A DNA stretch of 8,305 bases from Anaerolineales bacterium UBA6668. GTDB lineage: Bacteria; Chloroflexota; Anaerolineae; Anaerolineales; UBA6668. Position numbers and translations under genes: made by a program. Below, one piece after another: positions 1 through 5,685 of the stretch; position 1 is the first letter of the stretch; each line of letters opens with the position of its first letter. The stretch lies in NCBI GenBank assembly GCA_002455215.1, contig DKKK01000147.1:1-8305 (forward strand). The letters are read 5' to 3'. The notes under the pieces were generated by a model, which worked only from the letters and a program-made list of their open reading frames with translations, made no database searches and was not told where the DNA came from.

Positions 1-171
1 GAGATGATGCTCCGCTACATGGGCTGGACCGAAGCCGCCGATTTGATGATCAAAGGCATTGACCGCACCATTGGGCAAAAAGTGGTTACTTATGATTTTG
101 CCCGTTTAATGGATGGCGCAACGGAAGTGAAGTGCAGTGAATTTGCCAGTGCTGTCATTAACAATATGTAA
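1..171 (+). CDS. icd: NADP-dependent isocitrate dehydrogenase, C-terminal fragment
   Basis: Frame 1 is open from the window edge to a TAA at 169-171 and gives the last 56 residues of the protein. It starts [19 protein letters not shown] and finishes with [11 protein letters not shown], a KCSEF motif and a terminal NM. This closely follows the remembered C-terminus of E. coli Icd ([19 protein letters not shown], then VTYDFERLMDG, KCSEF, ENM). The family oxidatively decarboxylates isocitrate to 2-oxoglutarate, making NADPH, in the cytoplasm as part of the TCA cycle. The catalytic residues lie upstream of the window, so cofactor choice cannot be read here and the NADP assignment rests on family resemblance. 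The stop is 12 nt before the sdhC start on the same strand, which suggests co-transcription with the SDH genes. Confidence 0.93.
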   Translation, partial: EMMLRYMGWTEAADLMIKGIDRTIGQKVVTYDFARLMDGATEVKCSEFASAVINNM

Positions 172-183
172 ATGTAGGCTATT

Positions 184-1062
184 ATGTCAACTTTTTTATC
201 CAAATTTCAAGAAGGCTTAGTGTACAAAGGCGGTACGGGTCACTGGGCTTTTATCTTCCACCGTATTGCTGGCATTGCCATTTTGCTTTTTCTGACCACC
301 CATGTCATTGATACGGCTTGGGTATATTGGGCACCCGAATCCTATGCTCATGCCGTAGAGTTATATCGCAGTACCCCCTTCTTGCTGGGCGAAATCGCCT
401 TGGTTGCCGCCGTACTTTACCACGGTCTAAACGGCTTAAAAGTCATTTACCTTGACCGCAACCCGCAAGGCTGGGGCAAAGCCAACGAAGCCAAACTGAG
501 TTGGATTGTGTTTGGCGCAAGCTTCGTGCTGTGGCTTCCTGCCGCATTCCTCATGTCTCGGCATCTGTTCATGCAAGTCGAACATGCACCCGTCACCGAC
601 AACAGTGCCGTTATTTCCTACATCAATGTAGGCGTGTTGGCGTTATTGGGAATTGGCTTGTCCATGCTGTGGGGCGCGAGCAAAGGCAATCGCGCCGTCA
701 ATGTCCCCATGAATTTTGAAACCCGCATGTACCGCTTCATGCGCTATTCCGGTGTCATGCTCATCCCGCTTGCTTTTGGGCATGTGCTCATCAAAGATAT
801 TCTTCACACCGTACACGTTATTGACAACAATTATGTTGCCTTATATTGGGGAAGCTGGGGTTGGCGTTTATACGACCTAGCTTTGTTGGGTTTTGCACTA
901 GCGCACGGCATTAATGGGCTCAAACAAGTCTTGGAAGACTATATCCATAACGAAAAAGTGATGCAAACAGTGCGTTTGGCTTTGGTGATTGCTTGGCTGG
1001 GCATTATGCTCTATGGCGGCTTGGCAATTGTTTTGTTCTCTACCATGTATCAAGTTTATTAG
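184..1062 (+). CDS. sdhC: Succinate dehydrogenase cytochrome b membrane anchor, SdhC-SdhD fusion
   Basis: A 292-residue membrane subunit of succinate:quinone oxidoreductase (complex II); it holds haem b and the quinone site and anchors SdhAB to the membrane. Seven hydrophobic helices can be read at about 24-44, 66-88, 105-125, 147-165, 188-207, 228-247 and 263-285. The first half looks like SdhC: HRIAG (26-30), H40, and HGLNGLK (80-86). The second half looks like SdhD: RYSG (187-190), H200, and HGINGLK (241-247) followed by EDY. The halves resemble each other, and H40, H80, H200 and H241 are candidate axial ligands for two haems. The wording resembles actinobacterial Sdh2 SdhC and SdhD (from memory), but here one polypeptide replaces two and no separate sdhD is present. 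Helix four, at the junction, has no counterpart in either parent. The ATG at 184 gives the expected short N-terminus. Only a weak TAGGC lies upstream. A single-chain type-B cytochrome b is the alternative name, but that type usually has five helices. Confidence 0.9.
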   Translation: MSTFLSKFQEGLVYKGGTGHWAFIFHRIAGIAILLFLTTHVIDTAWVYWAPESYAHAVELYRSTPFLLGEIALVAAVLYHGLNGLKVIYLDRNPQGWGKANEAKLSWIVFGASFVLWLPAAFLMSRHLFMQVEHAPVTDNSAVISYINVGVLALLGIGLSMLWGASKGNRAVNVPMNFETRMYRFMRYSGVMLIPLAFGHVLIKDILHTVHVIDNNYVALYWGSWGWRLYDLALLGFALAHGINGLKQVLEDYIHNEKVMQTVRLALVIAWLGIMLYGGLAIVLFSTMYQVY

Positions 1063-1070
1063 GCGCGATT

Positions 1071-2888
1071 ATGACTAAATTTCATCAATTTGACGCAGTA
1101 ATTGTGGGCGCAGGCGGTGCCGGTCTGATGGCGGCACTCCATGCCAGCAAAGGCTGTAACACAGCCGTTATTTCCAAGCTCTACCCCACCCGCTCGCACA
1201 CTGGTGCCGCGCAAGGAGGCATTGCCGCCGCACTCAACAACATGGGCGATGGCGACTCGTGGGAATTTCACATGTTCGACACCGTCAAAGGTGGCGATTA
1301 CCTTGCCGACCAAGACAGTGCCGAAATTTTGGCGAAAGATGCCATTGACGCCATCATCGAACTCGAACACATGGGCTTGCCCTTTGATCGCACGCCCGAT
1401 GGACGCATTGACCAACGCCGCTTTGGTGGGCACACCGCCAATTTTGGCGAAAGGCTGGTGATGCGCAGTTGCAAAGCCGCCGACCGCACCGGTCACATGA
1501 TTTTGCAAACGCTGTATCAACAATGTATCAAACAAAAAGTCCGCTTCTTTGACGAATTTTTCATGGTAGATTTGTTGATGAACGGCAACACCTGTGTGGG
1601 CTGTGTGGCAATTGAAATTGCTACCGGCGAAGTGCATGTTTTCCACAGCAAAGCCCTGATGATTGCATCGGGTGGCTTTGGCAAAATCTTCAAAGTCACA
1701 TCCAATGCCGTTTCGCTCACAGGCGATCCGGTTGCCGCTGTCTATCGCCGCGGTTTGCCGCTGGAAGACATGGAATTCTTCCAATTTCACCCTACCGGCA
1801 TTTACAAGCTTGGCATTTTGCTTTCCGAAGCCGCCCGCGGTGAAGGCTCGGTGCTCATCAATGGCAAAGGCGAACGCTTTATGGAGCAATACGCCCCCAG
1901 CGTGAAAGACCTTGCCCCGCGTGACCTCATCAGCCGCTCGATTATGAGCGAAATTCGTGCTGGGCGCGGCATAGATGGCAAAGACTACGTTTATATGGAT
2001 TTCCGCCCCGAAACCATCAACAAATTCAAATCCGGTCCGGGTGGCAAAGAAGTTACCCGTGAACACCTAGAAAAGAGCTTACCGGAAATTATCGAATTTG
2101 TGCGCGTGTATATGGGCATTGACCCAATGGAACATCCAGTGCCAATTCAGCCTACAGCACACTATGCGATGGGCGGCATTCCTACCGATAATGAAGCACG
2201 AGTGTTAGATGCCAATGAAAAGGTGATTCCCGGCTTATATTCCGCTGGCGAGTGTGCCTGTGTCAGTGTACACGGCGCAAACCGTTTGGGAACCAACTCG
2301 CTGGTGGATTTGGTGGTGTTCGGAAGGCGCGGTGGCAAAGAAATGGTGGAATATGCCAAAAAGACAGACTTCACTGCCCTGCCCAAGAACTCCGAAGCCC
2401 AAGTGGTGGCAGAACTCGAAAGCCTACGCAACCGCGTGCGCAAAGACCCCAAAGACGGGGAACGTGTTTCCACTTTGCGCACTGCTATGCAAGACACCAT
2501 GCAACTGAATGTGAGCGTGTACCGCACCGCCGAAAGTATGGCAAAGGCAGTAGCAGATTTGGCGGAACTAAAGGCACGCTATGCCAATGTGAAAATTGAC
2601 GATAGCGGCAAAATCTTCAACACCGACTTGCTGGAAGCTTTTGAACTGGGCTGTATGCTAGATTTGGCAGAATGTGTGGCACGCACAGCCCTTGCCCGCC
2701 AAGAAAGCCGTGGGGGGCATGCCCGCGAAGATTTCCCCAATCGCGATGACAAAAAGTGGCTCAAACACAGTTTAATTTGGCGTAATGATGGCGCATCCAA
2801 CGCCAGCTTGGTGCCACATGGCAAGTATCAATTTGGCGAACGCCCTGTCCGTTTGGGGCGCTTTGAACCCAAAGAACGCAAATATTAA
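1071..2888 (+). CDS. sdhA: Succinate dehydrogenase flavoprotein subunit
   Basis: A 605-residue flavoprotein that oxidises succinate to fumarate on the cytoplasmic face of complex II and passes electrons to SdhB. Visible landmarks: the FAD-binding Rossmann loop GAGGAG at 13-18; [10 protein letters not shown] at 41-50, with H43 as the expected covalent FAD-histidine; QFHPTG at 238-243 (H240); RGEG at 256-259; LAPRDLISR at 281-289 with R284 as the expected proton-shuttling arginine; [10 protein letters not shown] at 361-370 (H364); SAGE at 391-394; and [10 protein letters not shown] at 402-411 (R405). All expected active-site residues appear intact and the length is normal. I chose ATG 1071 over an in-frame upstream ATG at 993: starting at 993 would add 26 residues encoded inside sdhC, whereas 1071 puts the FAD loop at the usual distance from the start. 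The gap after the sdhC stop is 8 nt with no good Shine-Dalgarno, so translational coupling is plausible. Confidence 0.97.
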   Translation: MTKFHQFDAVIVGAGGAGLMAALHASKGCNTAVISKLYPTRSHTGAAQGGIAAALNNMGDGDSWEFHMFDTVKGGDYLADQDSAEILAKDAIDAIIELEHMGLPFDRTPDGRIDQRRFGGHTANFGERLVMRSCKAADRTGHMILQTLYQQCIKQKVRFFDEFFMVDLLMNGNTCVGCVAIEIATGEVHVFHSKALMIASGGFGKIFKVTSNAVSLTGDPVAAVYRRGLPLEDMEFFQFHPTGIYKLGILLSEAARGEGSVLINGKGERFMEQYAPSVKDLAPRDLISRSIMSEIRAGRGIDGKDYVYMDFRPETINKFKSGPGGKEVTREHLEKSLPEIIEFVRVYMGIDPMEHPVPIQPTAHYAMGGIPTDNEARVLDANEKVIPGLYSAGECACVSVHGANRLGTNSLVDLVVFGRRGGKEMVEYAKKTDFTALPKNSEAQVVAELESLRNRVRKDPKDGERVSTLRTAMQDTMQLNVSVYRTAESMAKAVADLAELKARYANVKIDDSGKIFNTDLLEAFELGCMLDLAECVARTALARQESRGGHAREDFPNRDDKKWLKHSLIWRNDGASNASLVPHGKYQFGERPVRLGRFEPKERKY

Positions 2889-2915
2889 TCGGTTTCCCAT
2901 CGTTAGGCAAACACT

Positions 2916-3626
2916 ATGAAACTTCATCTCAAAATTAAGCGTTTCAACCCCGAAAAAGACAAAGCCCCTTGGTGGGGCGAATACGATGTGGATGTCGAAC
3001 CGACCGACCGCGTGTTGGATGCCATTCACTATGTCAAATATTACCAAGATGGCACACTCAACCTGCGCCGTAGCTGTGCGCATGGGGTGTGCGGCTCCGA
3101 TGCCATGCGTATTAACGGCAAAAATGCCCTGGCTTGCAAGCTGTTGGTGCAAGATTTAGGCACAGACCACATTACCATTGAACCTTTGCTGGGAATGCGA
3201 GTCATTAAGGATTTGGTCGTAGATATGGAACCGTTCTTTGACCACTACCGCTCCATCATGCCCTTTTTGGTTAACGATGAACCCCTACCCGCCAATGGGC
3301 GTGAACGCTTGCAAACGCAAGAGCAGGTGGACCGCATTAGCGAAGGCACCAAGTGCATTTTGTGTGCCGCCTGCACGGGTAGTTGCCCAGCATTTTGGGC
3401 AAATGGCAAATATGTCGGGCCTTCCGCCATTGTGCAAGCTCATCGCTTCATCTTCGACACCCGCGACCGCGCAAGTGCCCAACGTTTGGGCATTTTGAAC
3501 GAGCGGATGGGTGTGTGGCGTTGCCGCACCGCCTTCAACTGCACCAATGTTTGCCCGAAGGACATTCCCATCACCCGCCAAATTGCCGAAGTGAAAAATG
3601 CTATTCTCAGTGGCGTGATTGCCTAG
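2916..3626 (+). CDS. sdhB: Succinate dehydrogenase iron-sulfur subunit
   Basis: A 236-residue Fe-S subunit that carries electrons from the SdhA flavin to the quinone and haem in the membrane anchor. The N-terminal plant-type ferredoxin domain has C54, C59, D62 and C74 (SCAHGVCGSD and later LAC) for the [2Fe-2S] cluster; an Asp as third ligand is also found in E. coli SdhB. The C-terminal domain has CILCAACTGSCP (147-158), WRC (C203), NC (C209) and VCP (C213). By family pattern C147, C150, C153 and C213 bind the [4Fe-4S] cluster, and C157, C203 and C209 bind the [3Fe-4S] cluster. The stretch AHRFIFDTRD followed by LGILNE and GVWRCRTAFNCT resembles actinobacterial SdhB. In the quinone-site region the sequence is CPAFWANG, with one Trp (W161) where E. 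coli has two. The start is 27 nt after sdhA, and a terminator follows the stop, so sdhB ends the operon. Confidence 0.97.
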   Translation: MKLHLKIKRFNPEKDKAPWWGEYDVDVEPTDRVLDAIHYVKYYQDGTLNLRRSCAHGVCGSDAMRINGKNALACKLLVQDLGTDHITIEPLLGMRVIKDLVVDMEPFFDHYRSIMPFLVNDEPLPANGRERLQTQEQVDRISEGTKCILCAACTGSCPAFWANGKYVGPSAIVQAHRFIFDTRDRASAQRLGILNERMGVWRCRTAFNCTNVCPKDIPITRQIAEVKNAILSGVIA

Positions 3627-3658
3627 CTTTTTGCGTTCGTCCGTTTTTCAGGTTTTAC

Positions 3659-3694
3659 ACAGCCGCCATTGCGAAAGCCGGGCGGCTGTTTTTA
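3659..3694 (+). terminator. Rho-independent terminator of the icd-sdhCAB operon
   Basis: A perfect 9-bp GC-rich stem, ACAGCCGCC at 3659-3667 pairing with GGCGGCTGT at 3681-3689, with a 13-nt loop, runs directly into a T-rich stretch (TTTTTATT). It begins 32 nt after the sdhB stop, which fits intrinsic termination of the operon. Confidence 0.9.
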
Positions 3695-3731
3695 TTCGGT
3701 ATAGCCGCCTGTTTGTGTGGTGAGAATGAAT

Positions 3732-3771
3732 TCCCAAATTATCCCAAAGCCATACTTGGGATAATTTGGGA
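3732..3771. repeat. Perfect 16-bp hairpin overlapping a tandem 10-mer
   Basis: The left arm at 3732-3747 (TCCCAAATTATCCCAA) is the exact reverse complement of 3756-3771, with an 8-nt loop. The right arm is part of a tandem duplication of TTGGGATAAT (3756-3765 and 3766-3775) followed by a partial third copy, so the left arm could pair in more than one register. There is no T-run after it, so it is not a typical terminator, although it lies only about 40 nt beyond the operon terminator. Confidence 0.75.
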
Positions 3772-3815
3772 TAATTTGGATTTGGGATTGTTGAGAAAAT
3801 GTTAGGTAGTGGGCT

Positions 3816-3913
3816 TCTATACCCGGCACGGATTATATTTGGTACACGTGTTAACTATCGAGGTTGCCCTTTTTCCTTAAATAAAGCGCAATTCCCATTC
3901 GTGTCGAATATAA
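3816..3913. repeat. Inverted-repeat element, copy A
   Basis: Positions 3816-3850 match 4331-4365 (copy B) with 5 differences in 35. Inside it, TTATATTTGGTAC (3833-3845) can pair with GTGTCGAATATAA (3901-3913), giving 13 pairs in RNA if G-U wobbles are allowed, across a gap of about 55 nt. The same arm pattern recurs in copies B and C. An 8-nt palindrome ACACGTGT lies at 3844-3851. Function unknown. Confidence 0.6.
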
Positions 3914-3929
3914 CGAAATTCAGATGAGA

Positions 3930-3992
3930 ATTAGGTGAATATTTTCGGGAATTAGTCCTTTGGGACTAGCCGAAAATTTGCACTTGCCTAAT
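3930..3992. other. Nested imperfect hairpin
   Basis: Three helices stack: ATTAGG (3930-3935) with CCTAAT (3987-3992), ATTTTCGG (3941-3948) with CCGAAAAT (3970-3977), and TAGTCC (3953-3958) with GGACTA (3963-3968) closed by a 4-nt loop. That is 20 Watson-Crick pairs separated by internal loops. It lies between repeat copies A and C. A competing small hairpin CCTAA-TAA-TTAGG occupies 3987-3999. There is no T-tract, so it is probably not a terminator. Confidence 0.5.
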
Positions 3993-4017
3993 AATTAGGT
4001 TAACAGGGCATTGTGTC

Positions 4018-4091
4018 TATGTTTGGTACGGATGAAAATTGTTTGCTTCCCCATAAGAAAAAAGGCAAAATTTTGACCTGTATCGAACATA
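4018..4091. repeat. Inverted-repeat element, copy C (diverged)
   Basis: TATGTTTGGTACGG (4018-4031) can pair over 14 positions, counting wobbles, with CTGTATCGAACATA (4078-4091). Compared with copies A and B, the fourth arm base has changed from A to G and its partner from T to C, so pairing is kept. The flanks outside the arms are not obviously related to copies A and B. Confidence 0.5.
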
Positions 4092-4172
4092 AAAAATTAA
4101 CCGCGCTGGGTAACTCGGCATAATTTCCCTGTATTCGGTGGCGGGTTCGCATTTGCCGCTGAGTCGATGTTA

Positions 4173-4228
4173 GGCACAAATGGACTGTGGGCGCTCTTCT
4201 GAAGTGAAGGCGCAAACAGACTGTGTGC
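4173..4228. repeat. Imperfect 20-bp direct repeat with an intervening hairpin
   Basis: Positions 4173-4192 (GGCACAAATGGACTGTGGGC) and 4209-4228 (GGCGCAAACAGACTGTGTGC) agree at 16 of 20 positions, with a 36-bp period. Between them, GCGC-CTTC (4191-4199, one bulged T) can pair with GAAG-GCGC (4206-4213) around a 6-nt loop. No clear role. Confidence 0.4.
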
Positions 4229-4330
4229 CGAGCGATTTGCACAAAGGTTCGTGTTTGCTAGAAAATTACAAGTTCGAGTGAATAGTGCAAGATGGAAATG
4301 TGTTTTTTAAGGAGAGAAGCACAGCCCCAT

Positions 4331-4391
4331 TCTATATCCAACACGGATTATATTCGGTACATGTGCCGTATGTAGCTTGTGTCGAATATAA
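4331..4391. repeat. Inverted-repeat element, copy B (compact)
   Basis: TTATATTCGGTACA (4348-4361) pairs with TGTGTCGAATATAA (4378-4391) over 14 positions, 12 Watson-Crick and two wobble, around a 16-nt loop. The left part, 4331-4365, is the near-copy of 3816-3850. The left arm also overlaps a near-palindrome at 4355-4368 (CGGTACATGTGCCG), so a protein-binding site is an alternative to an RNA hairpin. Confidence 0.6.
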
Positions 4392-4528
4392 GTTGAATCA
4401 ACGTATCGGTAACGAGCATTTGGTGCTAAAAAGACTGCGCTGACAGCGGGTAAGGATGTTGTGGCTCGCTTGCTGAAGCAACACAATTCCTAACATTGTT
4501 GGCTAACCCCAACAAGGATTTCATTCTT

Positions 4529-4535
4529 GGAGGAG
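4529..4535 (+). promoter_or_regulatory. Strong ribosome binding site that fixes the lipoprotein start
   Basis: GGAGGAG lies just upstream of ATG 4538 and is by far the best Shine-Dalgarno in the window. It supports ATG 4538 over an in-frame TTG at 4496. A 7-bp hairpin (TTGTTGG 4496-4502 with CCAACAA 4509-4515) sits just before it. Confidence 0.85.
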
Positions 4536-4537
4536 AA

Positions 4538-5551
4538 ATGAAACCATACACCCGCGCCCCACAAGGGCTTTCTTCAACACGTTTCCTATTCATTTTTATC
4601 GGGCTAATCGCTAGTTTGCTGGGTATTTTCTGGCTTTCGGCGTGCGCTCCCGCATTGACTCCCGCGCCACGGATGCAAAATGAGCCGGTAGCCAACCCAG
4701 TCGAATCTGCACCGACGAGTGCGCCTGCACCTGCTGAACCACAAGCGGAAGGTGTGGCAGATGCGGTCAGTCAGCCAGAAGGTGAAAATGTCGTTCTGGC
4801 AAATAATCCAGCACCCGCAGAAGGGCGGCTCATCATCAAAGATGGTCAAATTAAGCTATTGGTGGAAGATTCGGAAATTGCTATAGACCGCATTACACTT
4901 TTGGTCAGTGATTTGGGTGGTTATGTGGTCAATTCGCGCGTTTGGTACACAGAATTTGATGGCAAAAACTATAAACAAGCGGTCATTACTGCTGGCGTGC
5001 CGGTCACACAATTTGAGAAGGCGCTTTCCCGCTTGCGCGAATTGTCTGTTCAGGTACTGGATGAATCTGCTAGTGGGCAGGACGTGACCAATGAGTATGT
5101 GGATTTGGAATCGCGCATTCGTAACCTGGAAGCGACTCGCGACCGCATCCGTGAGTTTTTAGAACAAGCCAAAACAGTTGAAGAAGCCTTGAAAATTAAC
5201 GAGCAATTGGCACAAGTCGAGTCGGAAATTGAGCAGGTACAAGGACGCATCCAATATTTGGCAGGACGGGCGGCATTTTCTAGCCTAACCATTGAGATAT
5301 CGCCAAAATTACCGGATTTGACGCCCACACCTACACGCACAGAAGAGCCTACCCCCACTCCCACACAATGGTCTCCCGGTGAGAGCTTTGAACAAGCCAG
5401 CGATGCACTGACTAGCACCTATCAAAGTGGCACGGAGTTCTTAATTTGGATAGGTGTCTTGGTCATACCGGTGCTCTTGCCGTTCGTGCTGGTTGGTTGG
5501 GGCATTTATGTCTTGAGCAAACGATTTGGTAAACAACCACCCAAAGAATAA
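4538..5551 (+). CDS. DUF4349-family lipoprotein with C-terminal membrane helix
   Basis: A 337-residue envelope protein of unknown function. The N-terminus has basic residues, a hydrophobic core at about 16-33 and a lipobox LSAC with C36, typical of a lipid-modified secreted protein. A Pro/Ala-rich spacer follows (about 37-95), then a folded region at about 96-255. This includes the GRLIIKDGQIKLLVED start, LVSDLGGYVVNSR, DVTNEYVDLESRIRNLEA and a heptad-like helical stretch at about 186-240, matching the remembered pattern of DUF4349. A TPTPT-type linker (262-276) leads to one transmembrane helix at about 300-326 and a basic tail SKRFGKQPPKE. The expected topology is an extracytoplasmic domain held at both ends, by lipid and by helix. 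The start is ATG 4538 because of the strong GGAGGAG. It stands alone, downstream of the 840-bp non-coding region and convergent with gcvP; the neighbours do not suggest a role. Confidence 0.82.
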   Translation: MKPYTRAPQGLSSTRFLFIFIGLIASLLGIFWLSACAPALTPAPRMQNEPVANPVESAPTSAPAPAEPQAEGVADAVSQPEGENVVLANNPAPAEGRLIIKDGQIKLLVEDSEIAIDRITLLVSDLGGYVVNSRVWYTEFDGKNYKQAVITAGVPVTQFEKALSRLRELSVQVLDESASGQDVTNEYVDLESRIRNLEATRDRIREFLEQAKTVEEALKINEQLAQVESEIEQVQGRIQYLAGRAAFSSLTIEISPKLPDLTPTPTRTEEPTPTPTQWSPGESFEQASDALTSTYQSGTEFLIWIGVLVIPVLLPFVLVGWGIYVLSKRFGKQPPKE

Positions 5552-5563
5552 CGGCATCACCTG

Positions 5564-5597
5564 CCGGGACAGCATGAATCAGCGCTTGCTGTCTGGG
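5564..5597. other. Weak secondary hairpin after the lipoprotein gene
   Basis: GACAGC (5568-5573) pairs with GCTGTC (5588-5593) and can be extended outwards by a wobble and, after one mismatch, two G-C pairs. It has no T-tract. It could support termination or shield the 3' end of the mRNA, but it could also be chance. Confidence 0.3.
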
Positions 5598-5620
5598 CGG
5601 TGGAATGTGGTTTTAAACCC

Positions 5621-5651
5621 AAACGGAGACGCTAATCACGTCTCCGTTTTT
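5621..5651 (+). terminator. Rho-independent terminator between convergent genes
   Basis: A perfect 11-bp stem, AAACGGAGACG (5621-5631) with CGTCTCCGTTT (5639-5649), a 7-nt loop, and a run of five T at 5647-5651. It lies 70 nt after the DUF4349 gene stop and 35 nt beyond the gcvP stop on the other strand. On the minus strand the stem is followed by a poorer T stretch (CGTTTGGGTTT), so it may work in both directions, better on plus. Confidence 0.88.
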
Positions 5652-5685
5652 GGTAAATTTCACCCGTGAAAATCAGTGCGGCGGG

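Larger units (their letters stand above)
3695..4537. other. Gene-poor, hairpin-rich intergenic region of about 840 bp
   Basis: No open frame here has a convincing start, ribosome binding site or recognisable protein. The base composition is more AT-rich than the flanking genes. The stretch holds a 16-bp perfect hairpin (3732-3771), three related inverted repeats (3816-3913, 4018-4091, 4331-4391), a nested hairpin (3930-3992) and an imperfect direct repeat (4173-4228), all listed separately. I found no -35/-10 pair good enough to call as a promoter for the downstream lipoprotein gene, although one is probably present. Possible explanations are a structured non-coding RNA, an extended regulatory region, or remnants of a small non-autonomous repeat element. 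Confidence 0.6.

Noticed and set aside
993..1070. In-frame upstream extension of sdhA that would overlap the end of sdhC
   Set aside because: The added 26 residues are encoded by sdhC sequence in another frame and are not SdhA-like. ATG 1071 gives the normal N-terminus before the FAD-binding loop.
1059..2066. Long open frame of 335 codons antisense to sdhA
   Set aside because: It mirrors the codon bias of sdhA on the opposite strand, shows no recognisable domain, and the plus-strand gene is certain.
3799..3927. Short plus-strand ORF (42 codons, ATG 3799) over repeat A, where three of five differences from repeat B would be synonymous (LYPxRIIFGT)
   Set aside because: The same frame at copy B has a stop at 4308-4310 and no start codon before the repeat, and the ribosome binding site at 3799 is poor. 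Five differences are too few to argue for coding constraint.
4081..4091. CGAAC half-site resembling a Gram-positive SOS (LexA) box
   Set aside because: The second half GTTCG at the correct spacing is absent, and the sequence is explained as the arm of an inverted repeat.
4169..4175. GTTAGGC resembling an integron attC core site
   Set aside because: No matching RYYYAAC core at a suitable distance upstream, no integrase gene and no cassette-like neighbour.
4000..4242. 80-codon minus-strand open frame in the intergenic region
   Set aside because: It starts at GTG without a Shine-Dalgarno, has an unremarkable composition and runs through hairpins and repeats; no family recognised.
4308..4316. 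Shine-Dalgarno-like TAAGGAGAG
   Set aside because: No ATG, GTG or TTG follows at a usable distance, so it is probably chance in a purine-rich stretch.
3620..4537. CRISPR array or insertion-sequence remnant as an explanation for the repeats
   Set aside because: Repeats are few, unevenly spaced and palindromic over long gaps. There is no spacer periodicity, no transposase fragment and no target-site duplication that I could identify.
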